Assembly (NCBI GenBank): GCA_017437065.1
Contig: JAFSBX010000132.1
Span: 1 to 64,000, forward strand
Direction: 5' to 3'
DNA from: Lachnospiraceae bacterium
GTDB taxonomy: Bacteria; Bacillota; Clostridia; Lachnospirales; Lachnospiraceae
DNA: 64,000 nt
Positions within the stretch are counted from its first letter, which is position 1, and every line of letters starts with the position of its first letter. The notes under the pieces are model-generated. The model had not been told where the DNA came from. It ran no database searches and was given only the letters and a program-made list of their open reading frames with translations. Of the stretch, positions 7,643-15,385 are shown in pieces. A program made the position numbers and the translations under genes.

Positions 7643-9016
7643 ATGTTAAAAGAAAAACTATATGAACTAAAAAACTGGAAATCCGTCATACACACTACCT
7701 GGAATCCAAAAGGTCCCGGCGTTATCCGCATTCACATGATACCACCCAAATTTCGCCTGTTTCGTACTGCCCCTTCAATTGTTATTTTGAATGGACAGGA
7801 CATTTTACCGTTAAATGAATCCTGGGCAATTCTTTTGACAGAATTCATCCATCGTGTAAATGCTTTTGGTCCTCACGAAATGAATGAACAGGAATTACAG
7901 GGTATTTTACAGGATGTTTTCCATCAAATGCGAAAGGTTTACCCTTCCGTTTCAGACGAACAGCTGAAAGGCGACTTAGAAATTATTATAAATACTTTTG
8001 AATCCGTTATCCGCAAAGAAATTCCCGAACAGGAAATCGGTCTTTTAACCATCGGCGAATATGCCCCTTTTATGACCGCGCCTCACCGCATGGATCTGAT
8101 GATTTCCGCCATGACAAAAAACGGCGTCTGGCATTGTAATCAAAAATGCCTCCATTGCTATGCTGCAGGGCAAAGCCTCTCCGAAACTCCTGAACTTTCT
8201 ACAAAGGAATGGAAAGATATTATTGTCGCCTGCCATAAAGCCAAAATACCGCAACTCACTTTTACAGGTGGTGAACCTACGCTCAGGGACGATTTGTGCG
8301 AATTAATTGCAGAAGCAAAATGGTTTGTTACCCGCTTAAATACAAATGGTGTGCTGCTTACTTCCTCCCTCTGTGAAAAATTGATGGAAGCAGAACTGGA
8401 CAGTGTGCAGATTACGTTTTATTCTCATGACAAAACCATTCACAATGAACTGGTAGGGGCTGATAATTACGATAAAACCGTAGCCGGTATCAAAAATGCA
8501 CTGGCTGCCGGATTAAATGTCAGCATTAACACACCTTTATGCAATAAAAACAAAAATTATAAGGAAACATTAGTCTTTCTAAAAAAACTCGGTGTGGAAT
8601 ATGTCACCTGTTCCGGTCTGATTGTAACAGGCAATGCTGCAAAAGAAGCTTCCACCGCCACACAGCTTACTTCTGATGAAATTTATGAAACATTAAAAGA
8701 GGCGACTGCTTACTGCTTTGCAAACGGCATGGAAATTAATTTTACTTCTCCGGGTTGGATTTCTGAAGACAGGCTGCATGAAATGGGGCTTGACATTCCA
8801 TCCTGTGGTGCCTGCTTAAGCAATATGGCAATTACACCAAACGGTAAAGTAATCCCTTGTCAAAGCTGGCTTGGCGGCGAAGTTCTGGGGGATATGAAAA
8901 CTGACCGTTTTTCCAAAATATGGAATCATCCCGCCTGTAAAAAGCACAGAATATTCTCAGCGAAAATGGAACAGACTTGTCCTCTTCGCGGAAAGGCAGG
9001 GAATGCAAAATGTTAA
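7643..9016 (+). CDS. Radical SAM/SPASM peptide-maturase-like enzyme with N-terminal RRE-like domain
   Basis: 457 residues. The radical SAM cluster is Cys165-x3-Cys169-x2-Cys172 (CNQKCLHCY), followed by GGEP at 209-212 and a complete TIM-barrel region. The C-terminal part is SPASM-like with Cys388, 391, 406, 432, 446 and 457, enough for auxiliary Fe-S clusters. Residues about 33-125 (SIVILNGQDILPLNES...) resemble the PqqD-type recognition fold that binds precursor peptides. Such enzymes install thioether, C-C or epimer changes in peptides. AGGAGG lies seven bases before the ATG. The stop overlaps the start of the next gene (ATGTTAA), so the two are translationally coupled; the partner carries a (Cys-Ala)6 tract. 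The chemistry is not predictable from sequence. Confidence 0.9.
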   Translation: MLKEKLYELKNWKSVIHTTWNPKGPGVIRIHMIPPKFRLFRTAPSIVILNGQDILPLNESWAILLTEFIHRVNAFGPHEMNEQELQGILQDVFHQMRKVYPSVSDEQLKGDLEIIINTFESVIRKEIPEQEIGLLTIGEYAPFMTAPHRMDLMISAMTKNGVWHCNQKCLHCYAAGQSLSETPELSTKEWKDIIVACHKAKIPQLTFTGGEPTLRDDLCELIAEAKWFVTRLNTNGVLLTSSLCEKLMEAELDSVQITFYSHDKTIHNELVGADNYDKTVAGIKNALAAGLNVSINTPLCNKNKNYKETLVFLKKLGVEYVTCSGLIVTGNAAKEASTATQLTSDEIYETLKEATAYCFANGMEINFTSPGWISEDRLHEMGLDIPSCGACLSNMAITPNGKVIPCQSWLGGEVLGDMKTDRFSKIWNHPACKKHRIFSAKMEQTCPLRGKAGNAKC

Positions 9017-9963
9017 AACAACTACGAAAAATATTATTGATTCCTCTTTTTGTGGGATTACTGTTTTTCAGTAATATCACTGCCATTAAAGTAAATGCAG
9101 CGCTACCTTTGGATAGAATTCATGAGTATACAATAAATGTAACACCCTATTCCGATGGTTCACTTTATATAGAATATCATATTAAATGGGAAGTACTGGA
9201 CAGTGTTGCAGAAGGTCCCTTAAGCTGGGTTAAAATTGGTATTCCTAATAATCATGTGGAAGAAATCACCGCCCGAAGCAACAATATAGATAAAATAAGA
9301 TATTATCAGGAAGATGGCGACTATGTCCGAATTGACCTTGACCGTGAATATTATAAAGGTGCGATTATTGATATTGATTTCTCCATTCATCAGCACCACA
9401 TGTATGAGATGGACGGAACTAATCGTGTTTACACCTTTACTCCGGGTTGGTTTGATGATATTTATGTCGTTTATATGTGCATTAATTGGAATATGGAAAA
9501 TGTCACCGATGCTTCCGGCAACTATTATGAAGATGGTAACAACCTCTGTTGGACAGACGACTTATCTAAAGGCGAAAAATACACCATACAACTGACTTAT
9601 CCCGACAGTGTATTTTCCGGACCCGATGACAGTAATGTAAGTGCAAGTGATGAAGGTGACACTATTTTAATTATTGCATTGGTGTTAATTCCTGCTATAT
9701 TTGCTTTATTTGTTGTTTGCTGCACCAAAATTGGTACAAAGGATTCCTATACCAAACATAGCGGAATGGGCGCAGTGTATGCCCCAGGTACACACAGCCA
9801 TGGTGGCAGAAGCGGTGGAGGATGCGCTTGCGCCTGTGCATGTGCCTGCGCATGTGCCGGCGGAGGACGTGCAGGATGCTCTACGAAAGATTTTTATGGA
9901 ACAAAGTTAACTACGCTCAAAATTCGTAAAGCATTAAACAACACCATCGTTCCTTCCGACTAA
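9010..9963 (+). CDS. Type I membrane protein with cytosolic (Cys-Ala)6-Gly-rich tail, likely radical SAM substrate
   Basis: 317 residues from the ATG that overlaps the radical SAM stop. Residues 1-30 are a signal peptide. About 32-215 is a beta-rich extracytoplasmic domain whose opening (EYTINVTPYSDGSLYIEYHI) recalls DUF2207-like ectodomains. A membrane segment spans 218-238. The tail (239-317) is cytosolic by this topology. It holds GGRSGGG, then six Cys-Ala pairs at 272-283, GGGRAGC (Cys290) and a basic end. The pairs use mixed codons (TGC/TGT, GCT/GCC/GCA), so the repeat looks held by protein selection. The coupling to a SPASM enzyme suggests the cysteines are modified after translation; metal binding is the alternative. 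Its function is unknown. Confidence 0.88.
   Translation: MLKQLRKILLIPLFVGLLFFSNITAIKVNAALPLDRIHEYTINVTPYSDGSLYIEYHIKWEVLDSVAEGPLSWVKIGIPNNHVEEITARSNNIDKIRYYQEDGDYVRIDLDREYYKGAIIDIDFSIHQHHMYEMDGTNRVYTFTPGWFDDIYVVYMCINWNMENVTDASGNYYEDGNNLCWTDDLSKGEKYTIQLTYPDSVFSGPDDSNVSASDEGDTILIIALVLIPAIFALFVVCCTKIGTKDSYTKHSGMGAVYAPGTHSHGGRSGGGCACACACACACAGGGRAGCSTKDFYGTKLTTLKIRKALNNTIVPSD
9823..9858 (+). repeat. Six tandem Cys-Ala codon pairs
   Basis: Twelve codons encode (Cys-Ala)6 with non-identical synonymous codons, flanked on both sides by Gly-Gly-Gly. This is the proposed core of a modified peptide segment. Confidence 0.95.
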
Positions 9964-9983
9964 AACCGATAGTTCAAGCTAAA

Positions 9984-10023
9984 TAAGGCATTCATTGCGG
10001 TCATCCACCCAATGGATGCCTTA
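9984..10023. terminator. Bidirectional hairpin between convergent genes
   Basis: A 14-bp stem (TAAGGCATTCATTG with CAATGGATGCCTTA, one G-T pair) overlaps the stop codon of the MerR gene and lies 20 bases past the Cys-Ala gene. T-runs are short on both strands. Confidence 0.6.
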
Positions 10024-10701
10024 TTCTATTCCACTTCTTCTTTTTGAACAAAAAAACGTTATCAAGTGAAACAACCAAAGTCCCATGGCAAAAATAAAAC
10101 CAATTAATCCGGCTACAGATTGAATCTTAAATCCATTCATTATAAATACACACACAAATAATGCCGGAATTCCCAGCCAATAAAGTATCGTTGCCAGTGT
10201 CCGTACTACCGGATAAAATTTCCAACTACTACATGCTGATAACGTCATATTAAACGGAAAAAAAACTTCCCCTGTATAATATGACAAGTCTTCCACCAAC
10301 TCGGCTGCCTCTGAAAAACGATTGCCTTTTTTCTCTTCCTCTTCCATAAAATTTAAATATCTGTCTGCATTTAGATCCTTTAAGGAATCTTCCGATTTTA
10401 AAACGTTGCACAGTGCCACCGCACCTTCCAATTGTTTCATCTGTTCCTGTAATTCTGTTTCTTGCTTTTCCATAGTTTCCTGTAAAGAAACTTTTTCTTC
10501 CAACAGTAGACCAATTGATTCTATAGATATCCCTGCCTTACGCAGAACTACTATTTTCTTTAATCGTTCTACATCTTCTTTTGAAAATTCTCTGTACTTA
10601 CTTTCTTCTTTTCTGTCAGGTGTAAGCAACCCCTTTTTTTCATAGAAGCGGATATTACTTACCGCAAGTCCGGTCTGTTCCGCTACTTCTCCTATTTTCA
10701 T
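10021..10701 (-). CDS. MerR-family transcriptional regulator with C-terminal membrane segments
   Basis: 226 residues. Residues 1-70 are a typical MerR winged helix-turn-helix (MKIGEVAEQTGLAVSNIRFYE, then the YREFS wing). A coiled coil follows at about 75-105. The rest is unusual: about 120-150 is soluble, and two hydrophobic segments at about 165-187 and 193-215 suggest the regulator is tethered to the membrane. The effector is not apparent, and no cysteine pattern of metal sensors is seen. Its promoter has the 19-base spacer typical of MerR-activated promoters, so it is likely autoregulated. Confidence 0.88.
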   Translation of the reverse strand: MKIGEVAEQTGLAVSNIRFYEKKGLLTPDRKEESKYREFSKEDVERLKKIVVLRKAGISIESIGLLLEEKVSLQETMEKQETELQEQMKQLEGAVALCNVLKSEDSLKDLNADRYLNFMEEEEKKGNRFSEAAELVEDLSYYTGEVFFPFNMTLSACSSWKFYPVVRTLATILYWLGIPALFVCVFIMNGFKIQSVAGLIGFIFAMGLWLFHLITFFCSKRRSGIE

Positions 10702-10734
10702 AACAGACTCCTTTCTTGTGCTGAATTTACGGTA

Positions 10735-10765
10735 AATATAAAGTATGAAGTTGGTTTAGAGTCAA
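10735..10765 (-). promoter_or_regulatory. MerR-type promoter with 19-base spacer
   Basis: The minus strand has TTGACT at 10760-10765 and TATATT at 10735-10740, separated by exactly 19 bases (CTAAACCAACTTCATACTT). MerR-family activators act by untwisting such over-long spacers. This places the regulator's own gene as target. Confidence 0.7.
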
Positions 10766-10800
10766 GAGATTTGGCAAAATTTGCAAGATTTTCAATAATT

Positions 10801-11841
10801 TTATGCCAAAATAGCTTTCAGTGTTTCCGTCAGTGCCGTCACGCTCTCTGCCTGTGTCGCCCAACTGGTACAAAATCTCACCGCGCTGTGCTCCTCATCC
10901 ACTCTGTTCATATATGAAAATGTAAATTTCTCACGCAGCTTATCCAAAACACTGTCCGGCAAAATCGGAAATATCTGATTCGTCGTATTTTCTACCAGAT
11001 AAGGAATTTTGACTGCATCAAATGCTTCTCTTAATTCATCTGCCAATCGGTCAGCATGATTTGATAATTCCATATACAAATTATCTTCAAACAAAGTCAG
11101 AAACTGTATTCCAAGCAGTCGTCCTTTCGCAAGCATACCGCCCTTTTGTTTCATAACATATCGAAAATCCTCTTTAATATAATTATTTTTGATCACTACC
11201 GCCTCACCAAACAATGCTCCCACTTTGGTTCCACCGATATAAAATACATCTGTACATTCTGCTATATCCTGTAAAGTCACATCGTTGCCTTTTGCAACAA
11301 GTCCATATCCCAGTCTTGCACCATCCAAAAATAAAAATAGTCTGTTTTTTCTACATATTTCTGAAATTTCCTGCAATTCCTTTTTTGTATACAATGTTCC
11401 CAATTCTGTAGGCTGGGAGATGTATACCATTTTAGGACATACTGTGTGTTCATGACTTTCATCATTCACATGTGCCTGATAATAATCGTCAATCTGCTTT
11501 GCCGTAATTTTTCCATCGGATGAAGGTAATGTCAGTACTTTATGCCCACATGCTTCAATTGCTCCTGTTTCATGCACATTAATATGTGCTGTTTCTGCTC
11601 CGATAACTCCCTGAAATGTCCGAAGTGTTGCTGCAATAACCGTTAAATTTGTTTGTGTACCGCCAACCAGAAAATGCACATCCAAATCTTTATTGCCGCA
11701 CAGCTCTTTGATTTTTTCAGCTGCCATCACACAATACTTATCTTCTCCATATCCACTGGTCTGTTCCATATTGGTTTCTGCAAGTTTTTCCAAAATTTTA
11801 GGATGAGCACCTTCACTGTAATCGTTATTAAAATATATCAT
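10801..11841 (-). CDS. ltaE: Low-specificity L-threonine aldolase (beta-eliminating lyase family)
   Basis: 346 residues, a PLP enzyme that cleaves L-threonine or allo-threonine to glycine and acetaldehyde. Family motifs are present: NNDYSEGAHP at the start, GGTQTN near 58-64, HETGAIE, FLDGARLGYG with the PLP-ring Asp, and YIGGTKVGALFGEA with the Schiff-base lysine. Length is normal for the family. Aldolase function is known for close family members, but the family also contains related lyases, so substrate preference is inferred. It stands alone between the MerR gene and the AIM24 pair, with no amino-acid pathway genes beside it. Confidence 0.9.
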   Translation of the reverse strand: MIYFNNDYSEGAHPKILEKLAETNMEQTSGYGEDKYCVMAAEKIKELCGNKDLDVHFLVGGTQTNLTVIAATLRTFQGVIGAETAHINVHETGAIEACGHKVLTLPSSDGKITAKQIDDYYQAHVNDESHEHTVCPKMVYISQPTELGTLYTKKELQEISEICRKNRLFLFLDGARLGYGLVAKGNDVTLQDIAECTDVFYIGGTKVGALFGEAVVIKNNYIKEDFRYVMKQKGGMLAKGRLLGIQFLTLFEDNLYMELSNHADRLADELREAFDAVKIPYLVENTTNQIFPILPDSVLDKLREKFTFSYMNRVDEEHSAVRFCTSWATQAESVTALTETLKAILA

Positions 11842-11887
11842 ATCACAACTTTACCTTCCTTATTAATTTCATGCACTAAAGCAATCA

Positions 11888-11911
11888 TGCAGCAGGCTTT
11901 CACCTGCTGCA
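11888..11911. terminator. Hairpin between AIM24-like and aldolase genes
   Basis: TGCAGCAGG/CCTGCTGCA forms a perfect 9-bp stem with loop CTTTCA. No strong T-run follows on either strand, so it may be a weak terminator or a processing site. Confidence 0.4.
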
Positions 11912-11938
11912 CAATCATTCATTAACCCCTTGTTTTTG

Positions 11939-12817
11939 TTATCCAAAAATATCTAATACATCAGAGAGTACACCTAATGCTTTTCCTGCAGTTCCCGTAG
12001 CGCTTGTTTTACTCTGGCTTTCACCTGTATTACTGCTTGATGCTGCCGGATTCGCTGAAAAATTGGCTGCCGTCGGTGCCAGTAAAATCTTTCCGCTTCC
12101 ACGATATACATTTACAAAACCTTCACCGGATACAGCGGAACCAAGTAAACTCTTACCCGATTTTTCTACTGTAAAATCTAAAGAACCGGACCATGCAATC
12201 GCCATATTTCCGTCAATCTTCATAACATCATTATCCAGTACAACCTCTATTAATTCTTCGTAAGGCACATAACTTTCTAATGCAGCAATTCCGTTGCCTG
12301 ATAAGGATAAGTTAAACAACCCTTCTCCACCTAATACTGCTGAAGACAAGTTCTTTCTTGCAACTGTCTGCTGTGTCAGACTGCCATCACAAGCTAAAAA
12401 CAAGCCATCATCTAAAACGATAGTTCCCCACTGTGATACATCTACTAAAATAATATAGCGATATGTAGGCTCCAACATCATTCTACCGCTACCCTGATAA
12501 ATCGGTTTTATTGCACTTTCACTTGTCACTGCAGAGCTTACCATTTTCCCAAGAAAATCTCCTACACCCTTTACATTGGTGTTCGTATTGACATTTCCGC
12601 TCATCCACTGCATGGCTCCTGCCTGTACAATATAGCTGCTGTTTTCAAAGTCCAGCATAAGCTGTCTCTTTCTCACATTCATTTTCGATGAAAAATAATA
12701 ATCTACTGCTGAATATGCTGAAACACTTAAATCTTTTTCATGTTCAAGCACATGATAGTTACCCATTGATGCAATTTCTTTTAAATTGCGATTATTCATA
12801 ATACTGCTGTTTACCAT
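11939..12817 (-). CDS. AIM24-family protein (second of a tandem pair)
   Basis: 292 residues. The core (about 20-245) has the beta-rich AIM24/TIGR00266 fold, with repeated glycine motifs such as GAMQWMSGNV, GNGIAALES and GSAVSGEGFVNVYRGSGKILLAP. A Ser/Ala/Thr-rich tail at about 255-280 ends in a short hydrophobic helix (GKALGVLSDVLDIFG) absent from its neighbour. It shares most of its core with the gene 56 bp upstream, so the pair arose by duplication. Bacterial family members have no firmly established role. No signal peptide is seen. Confidence 0.88.
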   Translation of the reverse strand: MVNSSIMNNRNLKEIASMGNYHVLEHEKDLSVSAYSAVDYYFSSKMNVRKRQLMLDFENSSYIVQAGAMQWMSGNVNTNTNVKGVGDFLGKMVSSAVTSESAIKPIYQGSGRMMLEPTYRYIILVDVSQWGTIVLDDGLFLACDGSLTQQTVARKNLSSAVLGGEGLFNLSLSGNGIAALESYVPYEELIEVVLDNDVMKIDGNMAIAWSGSLDFTVEKSGKSLLGSAVSGEGFVNVYRGSGKILLAPTAANFSANPAASSSNTGESQSKTSATGTAGKALGVLSDVLDIFG

Positions 12818-12873
12818 CTTTGTCCTCCATTTATCCGAAACCTTCTGACTAAAAATCTCCGATTTTCAGTTCC

Positions 12874-13629
12874 TTACGCTGTAGGTGCCATTAAAATCTT
12901 ACCTGTTCCACGGTAAACATTAACAAGGCCTTCACCGGATACAGCAGAACCAAGCAGACTCTTACCTGATTTTTCTACTGTAAATTCCAGAGAACCTGAC
13001 CACGCAATCGCCATGTTACCATCAATTTTTACTACGTCATTTTCCAGATTAAACTCAATTAATTCTTCCTTCGGTACAGGACTTTCCAAAACAGCAATTC
13101 CGTTACCCATAAGTGATAAATTGAATAATCCTTCATTTCCTAATACTGCGGAAGATAAATTTGATCTTGCTACAGTCTTCTGCTGAAGTGAATCTTCACA
13201 GGCAAGGAACAGGCCGTCATCCAATACGACACTTCCCCACTCTGATACATCCATTAAAATAATATGTTTATATGTAGGCTCTAACATCATTACACCATTT
13301 CCGCGATAGATAGGTTTAATTGCAGATTCCTTTGTTACTGCTGCACTTGCCATTTTTCCAAGGAAGTTACCAACACCTTTTACACCGGTTTCCATATTTA
13401 CATTTCCAAGCATCCACTGCATAGCGCCTGCCTGTGTAATACATCCGCGATTCTGTAATTCCACAAAAACCTGACGTTTTCTGACATTCATTTCTGATGA
13501 AAAATATGCCGTAACAGCACTTGCCGGATGCACGCTCAAATCCTTTTCATGTTCAAAAACACGGAATGGTCCTTTCTGATCGATTACTTTCATGTTCTGG
13601 TTGTTTAAAAAATTGTTTAACTGAAACAT
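12874..13629 (-). CDS. AIM24-family protein (first of a tandem pair)
   Basis: 251 residues with the AIM24/TIGR00266 fold across nearly the whole length (HEKDLSVHPASAVTAYFSSEMNVRKRQ ... GAMQWMLGNV ... GSAVSGEGLVNVYRGTGKILMAPTA). It ends at the point where its paralog adds a low-complexity tail. The two are co-oriented and probably one operon, read from the promoter at 13668-13696. It is cytoplasmic by sequence. Function is unknown. Confidence 0.88.
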   Translation of the reverse strand: MFQLNNFLNNQNMKVIDQKGPFRVFEHEKDLSVHPASAVTAYFSSEMNVRKRQVFVELQNRGCITQAGAMQWMLGNVNMETGVKGVGNFLGKMASAAVTKESAIKPIYRGNGVMMLEPTYKHIILMDVSEWGSVVLDDGLFLACEDSLQQKTVARSNLSSAVLGNEGLFNLSLMGNGIAVLESPVPKEELIEFNLENDVVKIDGNMAIAWSGSLEFTVEKSGKSLLGSAVSGEGLVNVYRGTGKILMAPTA

Positions 13630-13667
13630 CGTTTTCCCCCTTCGGTTGTAATAAATTTTCCATTAGT

Positions 13668-13696
13668 AGTTTAGCATAATTTTTACATCGCCACAA
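13668..13696 (-). promoter_or_regulatory. Candidate promoter of the AIM24 pair
   Basis: The minus strand has TTGTGG, a 17-base spacer and TAAACT with TGC immediately upstream (extended -10). Hexamer matches are moderate. Confidence 0.45.
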
Positions 13697-14014
13697 CCAA
13701 AAAGACCTCTATTCCCTTCTCCTTATTATCAAAGCTAATTTAATTATAAATTCCACACTTTTTCGGCGTTTTTTAGCACGTTTTCATAAAACTGCTCTTA
13801 TATAATTTCAAAAAAATGCCGATATAAACTATAAGCGTAAATTTAAATATAAAATTTGTGTTTTTTCCTATTATAATGTACTTTTTTAACAAAAAACATT
13901 TTTCTACTTGTTACTTACAACGGATAATGCTAGAATATCAGCGGTATAATGATATTTTATTTATAAAAATATTCTGTTTGTAACGTACTTACAACACAGG
14001 AAGGAGGAATTCAT
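13697..14014 (+). promoter_or_regulatory. AT-rich intergenic region with promoter (13908-13936) of the FliD-like gene
   Basis: A sigma-A promoter is visible: TTGTTA at 13908-13913, a 17-base spacer and TAGAAT at 13931-13936 with extended TGC. Further up, GCCGATAT at 13818-13825 equals the -10 of Gram-positive sigma-D (flagellar) promoters, with only a poor TAAA-like partner about 15 bases before it. The 10-mer TACTTACAAC occurs twice, at 13912-13921 overlapping the promoter and at 13986-13995 just before the AGGAAGGAGG ribosome site. It could be an operator or a translation-control site. Confidence 0.55.
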
Positions 14015-15322
14015 ATGGCTTATTCAACTGCTCTTAATACAGTATACAATCATTACTTATCTACGTATGTCAAACCAAGAAGTTCAACACAATATGATAC
14101 TCACAAAAAAAGTGAATTACGTAATATTTATAATAGCATTGTAAAACTGCATCGTGAATCTCCTCTCTCCATTTTTGATTCAACAAAGGATACAAAAGCA
14201 TTTGCTGTTGGTATTAAAGAAAATGCCCTTTCTCTTTCCAGCACCATTGCTTCATTAGGCGGGTTAGATGAAAACACGCTTTTAAACAAAAAAATTGCCT
14301 ATTCCAGCAATGAAGATTTTGTAAGTGCAGAATATATTGGCACTTACGATGAAAACGAAACTGTTCCTTCTTTTACAATCGAAGTACAGTCACTTGCTAC
14401 ACCTCAGGTAAATGTGGGAGCATATCTTCCTGACGAAGCTACTGCGCTTCCTGCCGATACCTATTCCTTTGATTTGAATATTAATGATTTAAACTATGAA
14501 TTTCAGTTTGCTGTCCATGAAGGCGAGTCCAATTCCGTGATTCAGTCCCGTTTGGCACGCCTGATTAACAATACGGAAGTTGGCATTAAAGCAGATATTC
14601 TTACTGACGAAGAAGGTAATTATGCTTTACGCATTACTTCTGCTGCAACCGGACTTCCCGAAGGGAAAAGTTGTCTGTTTTCCATAACAGATTCACATAC
14701 AAGTAAAAAAGCCGGAGCTGTTTCCTATTTAGGTCTTAACTACATGGCGCGAAATGCTTCCAATGCTTCATTCCTTATAAATGGCGAAGAGCGAAGTGCC
14801 GGCTCCAACAACTTTACTATTGAAAAAACGTATGAAGTTACTTTAAACGGAATTCGTTCTGTGGAAGGTGAATCTGCAACTATCGGATTAAAAACCGACA
14901 CCGAGTCTTTGACAGACAATGTTACGGCATTAGTAAACGCATACAATTCCTTCATGAAAGATACTTCTTTGTATTTAGATAAACAACCAAAGAGTAACCG
15001 CCTCGTTTCCGAAATGTCCGGCGTAGTTTCTTTGTATAAAAATGAATTAGATGCCGTTGGTCTCTCATTAAATAAAGACGGCTACATAGATATTGACAAA
15101 AACGCTCTTTGCCAGTCAGCACTGGAAGATAACGCAAAAGAGTCTTTCCACTCTGTTAAAGAGCTTGCGAACTCCCTTGTTCGAAAATCTCAGCAGATTA
15201 CACTTGATCCTATGCATTACGCTTCCAGCAAAATCGTAGCATACAAAAACCCGGGCAAGAATTTCACCCAGGCTTATATTACAAGTGCATATAGTGGTAT
15301 GTTATTTAACAGTTATTGTTAA
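14015..15322 (+). CDS. Orphan FliD-like (flagellar filament cap) protein
   Basis: 435 residues. Residues about 105-150 (FVSAEYIGTYDENETVPSFTIEVQSLATPQ) match the FliD N-terminal domain pattern, in which a sequence rich in T-I-x-V-x-x-L-A precedes the D2/D3 insert. Residues about 295-380 match the FliD C-terminal domain (DNVTALVNAYNSFM, then VGLSLNKDGYIDIDKNAL). The first ~90 residues are poorly conserved compared with true FliD, and no flagellar gene lies in the window. It could be a filament-cap relative with another secreted role. AGGAAGGAGG six bases before the ATG predicts strong translation. It is monocistronic, closed by the hairpin at 15333-15373. Confidence 0.72.
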   Translation: MAYSTALNTVYNHYLSTYVKPRSSTQYDTHKKSELRNIYNSIVKLHRESPLSIFDSTKDTKAFAVGIKENALSLSSTIASLGGLDENTLLNKKIAYSSNEDFVSAEYIGTYDENETVPSFTIEVQSLATPQVNVGAYLPDEATALPADTYSFDLNINDLNYEFQFAVHEGESNSVIQSRLARLINNTEVGIKADILTDEEGNYALRITSAATGLPEGKSCLFSITDSHTSKKAGAVSYLGLNYMARNASNASFLINGEERSAGSNNFTIEKTYEVTLNGIRSVEGESATIGLKTDTESLTDNVTALVNAYNSFMKDTSLYLDKQPKSNRLVSEMSGVVSLYKNELDAVGLSLNKDGYIDIDKNALCQSALEDNAKESFHSVKELANSLVRKSQQITLDPMHYASSKIVAYKNPGKNFTQAYITSAYSGMLFNSYC

Positions 15323-15332
15323 TTTCTTATAG

Positions 15333-15373
15333 AAAAAACGTGTCAAACAGCTCTTCTGTCTGACACGTTTTTT
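15333..15373. terminator. Bidirectional rho-independent terminator
   Basis: AAAAAACGTGTCA and TGACACGTTTTTT form a long stem extended by CAG/CTG around a small loop. It has A-runs and T-runs on both flanks and serves the convergent FliD-like and carboxyltransferase genes. Confidence 0.9.
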
Positions 15374-15385
15374 GCAACCTTTTTC

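Noticed and set aside
13818-13825. Sigma-D promoter as the main promoter of the FliD-like gene
   Set aside because: The -10 matches but the -35 does not; an extended -10 sigma-A promoter at 13908-13936 is better.
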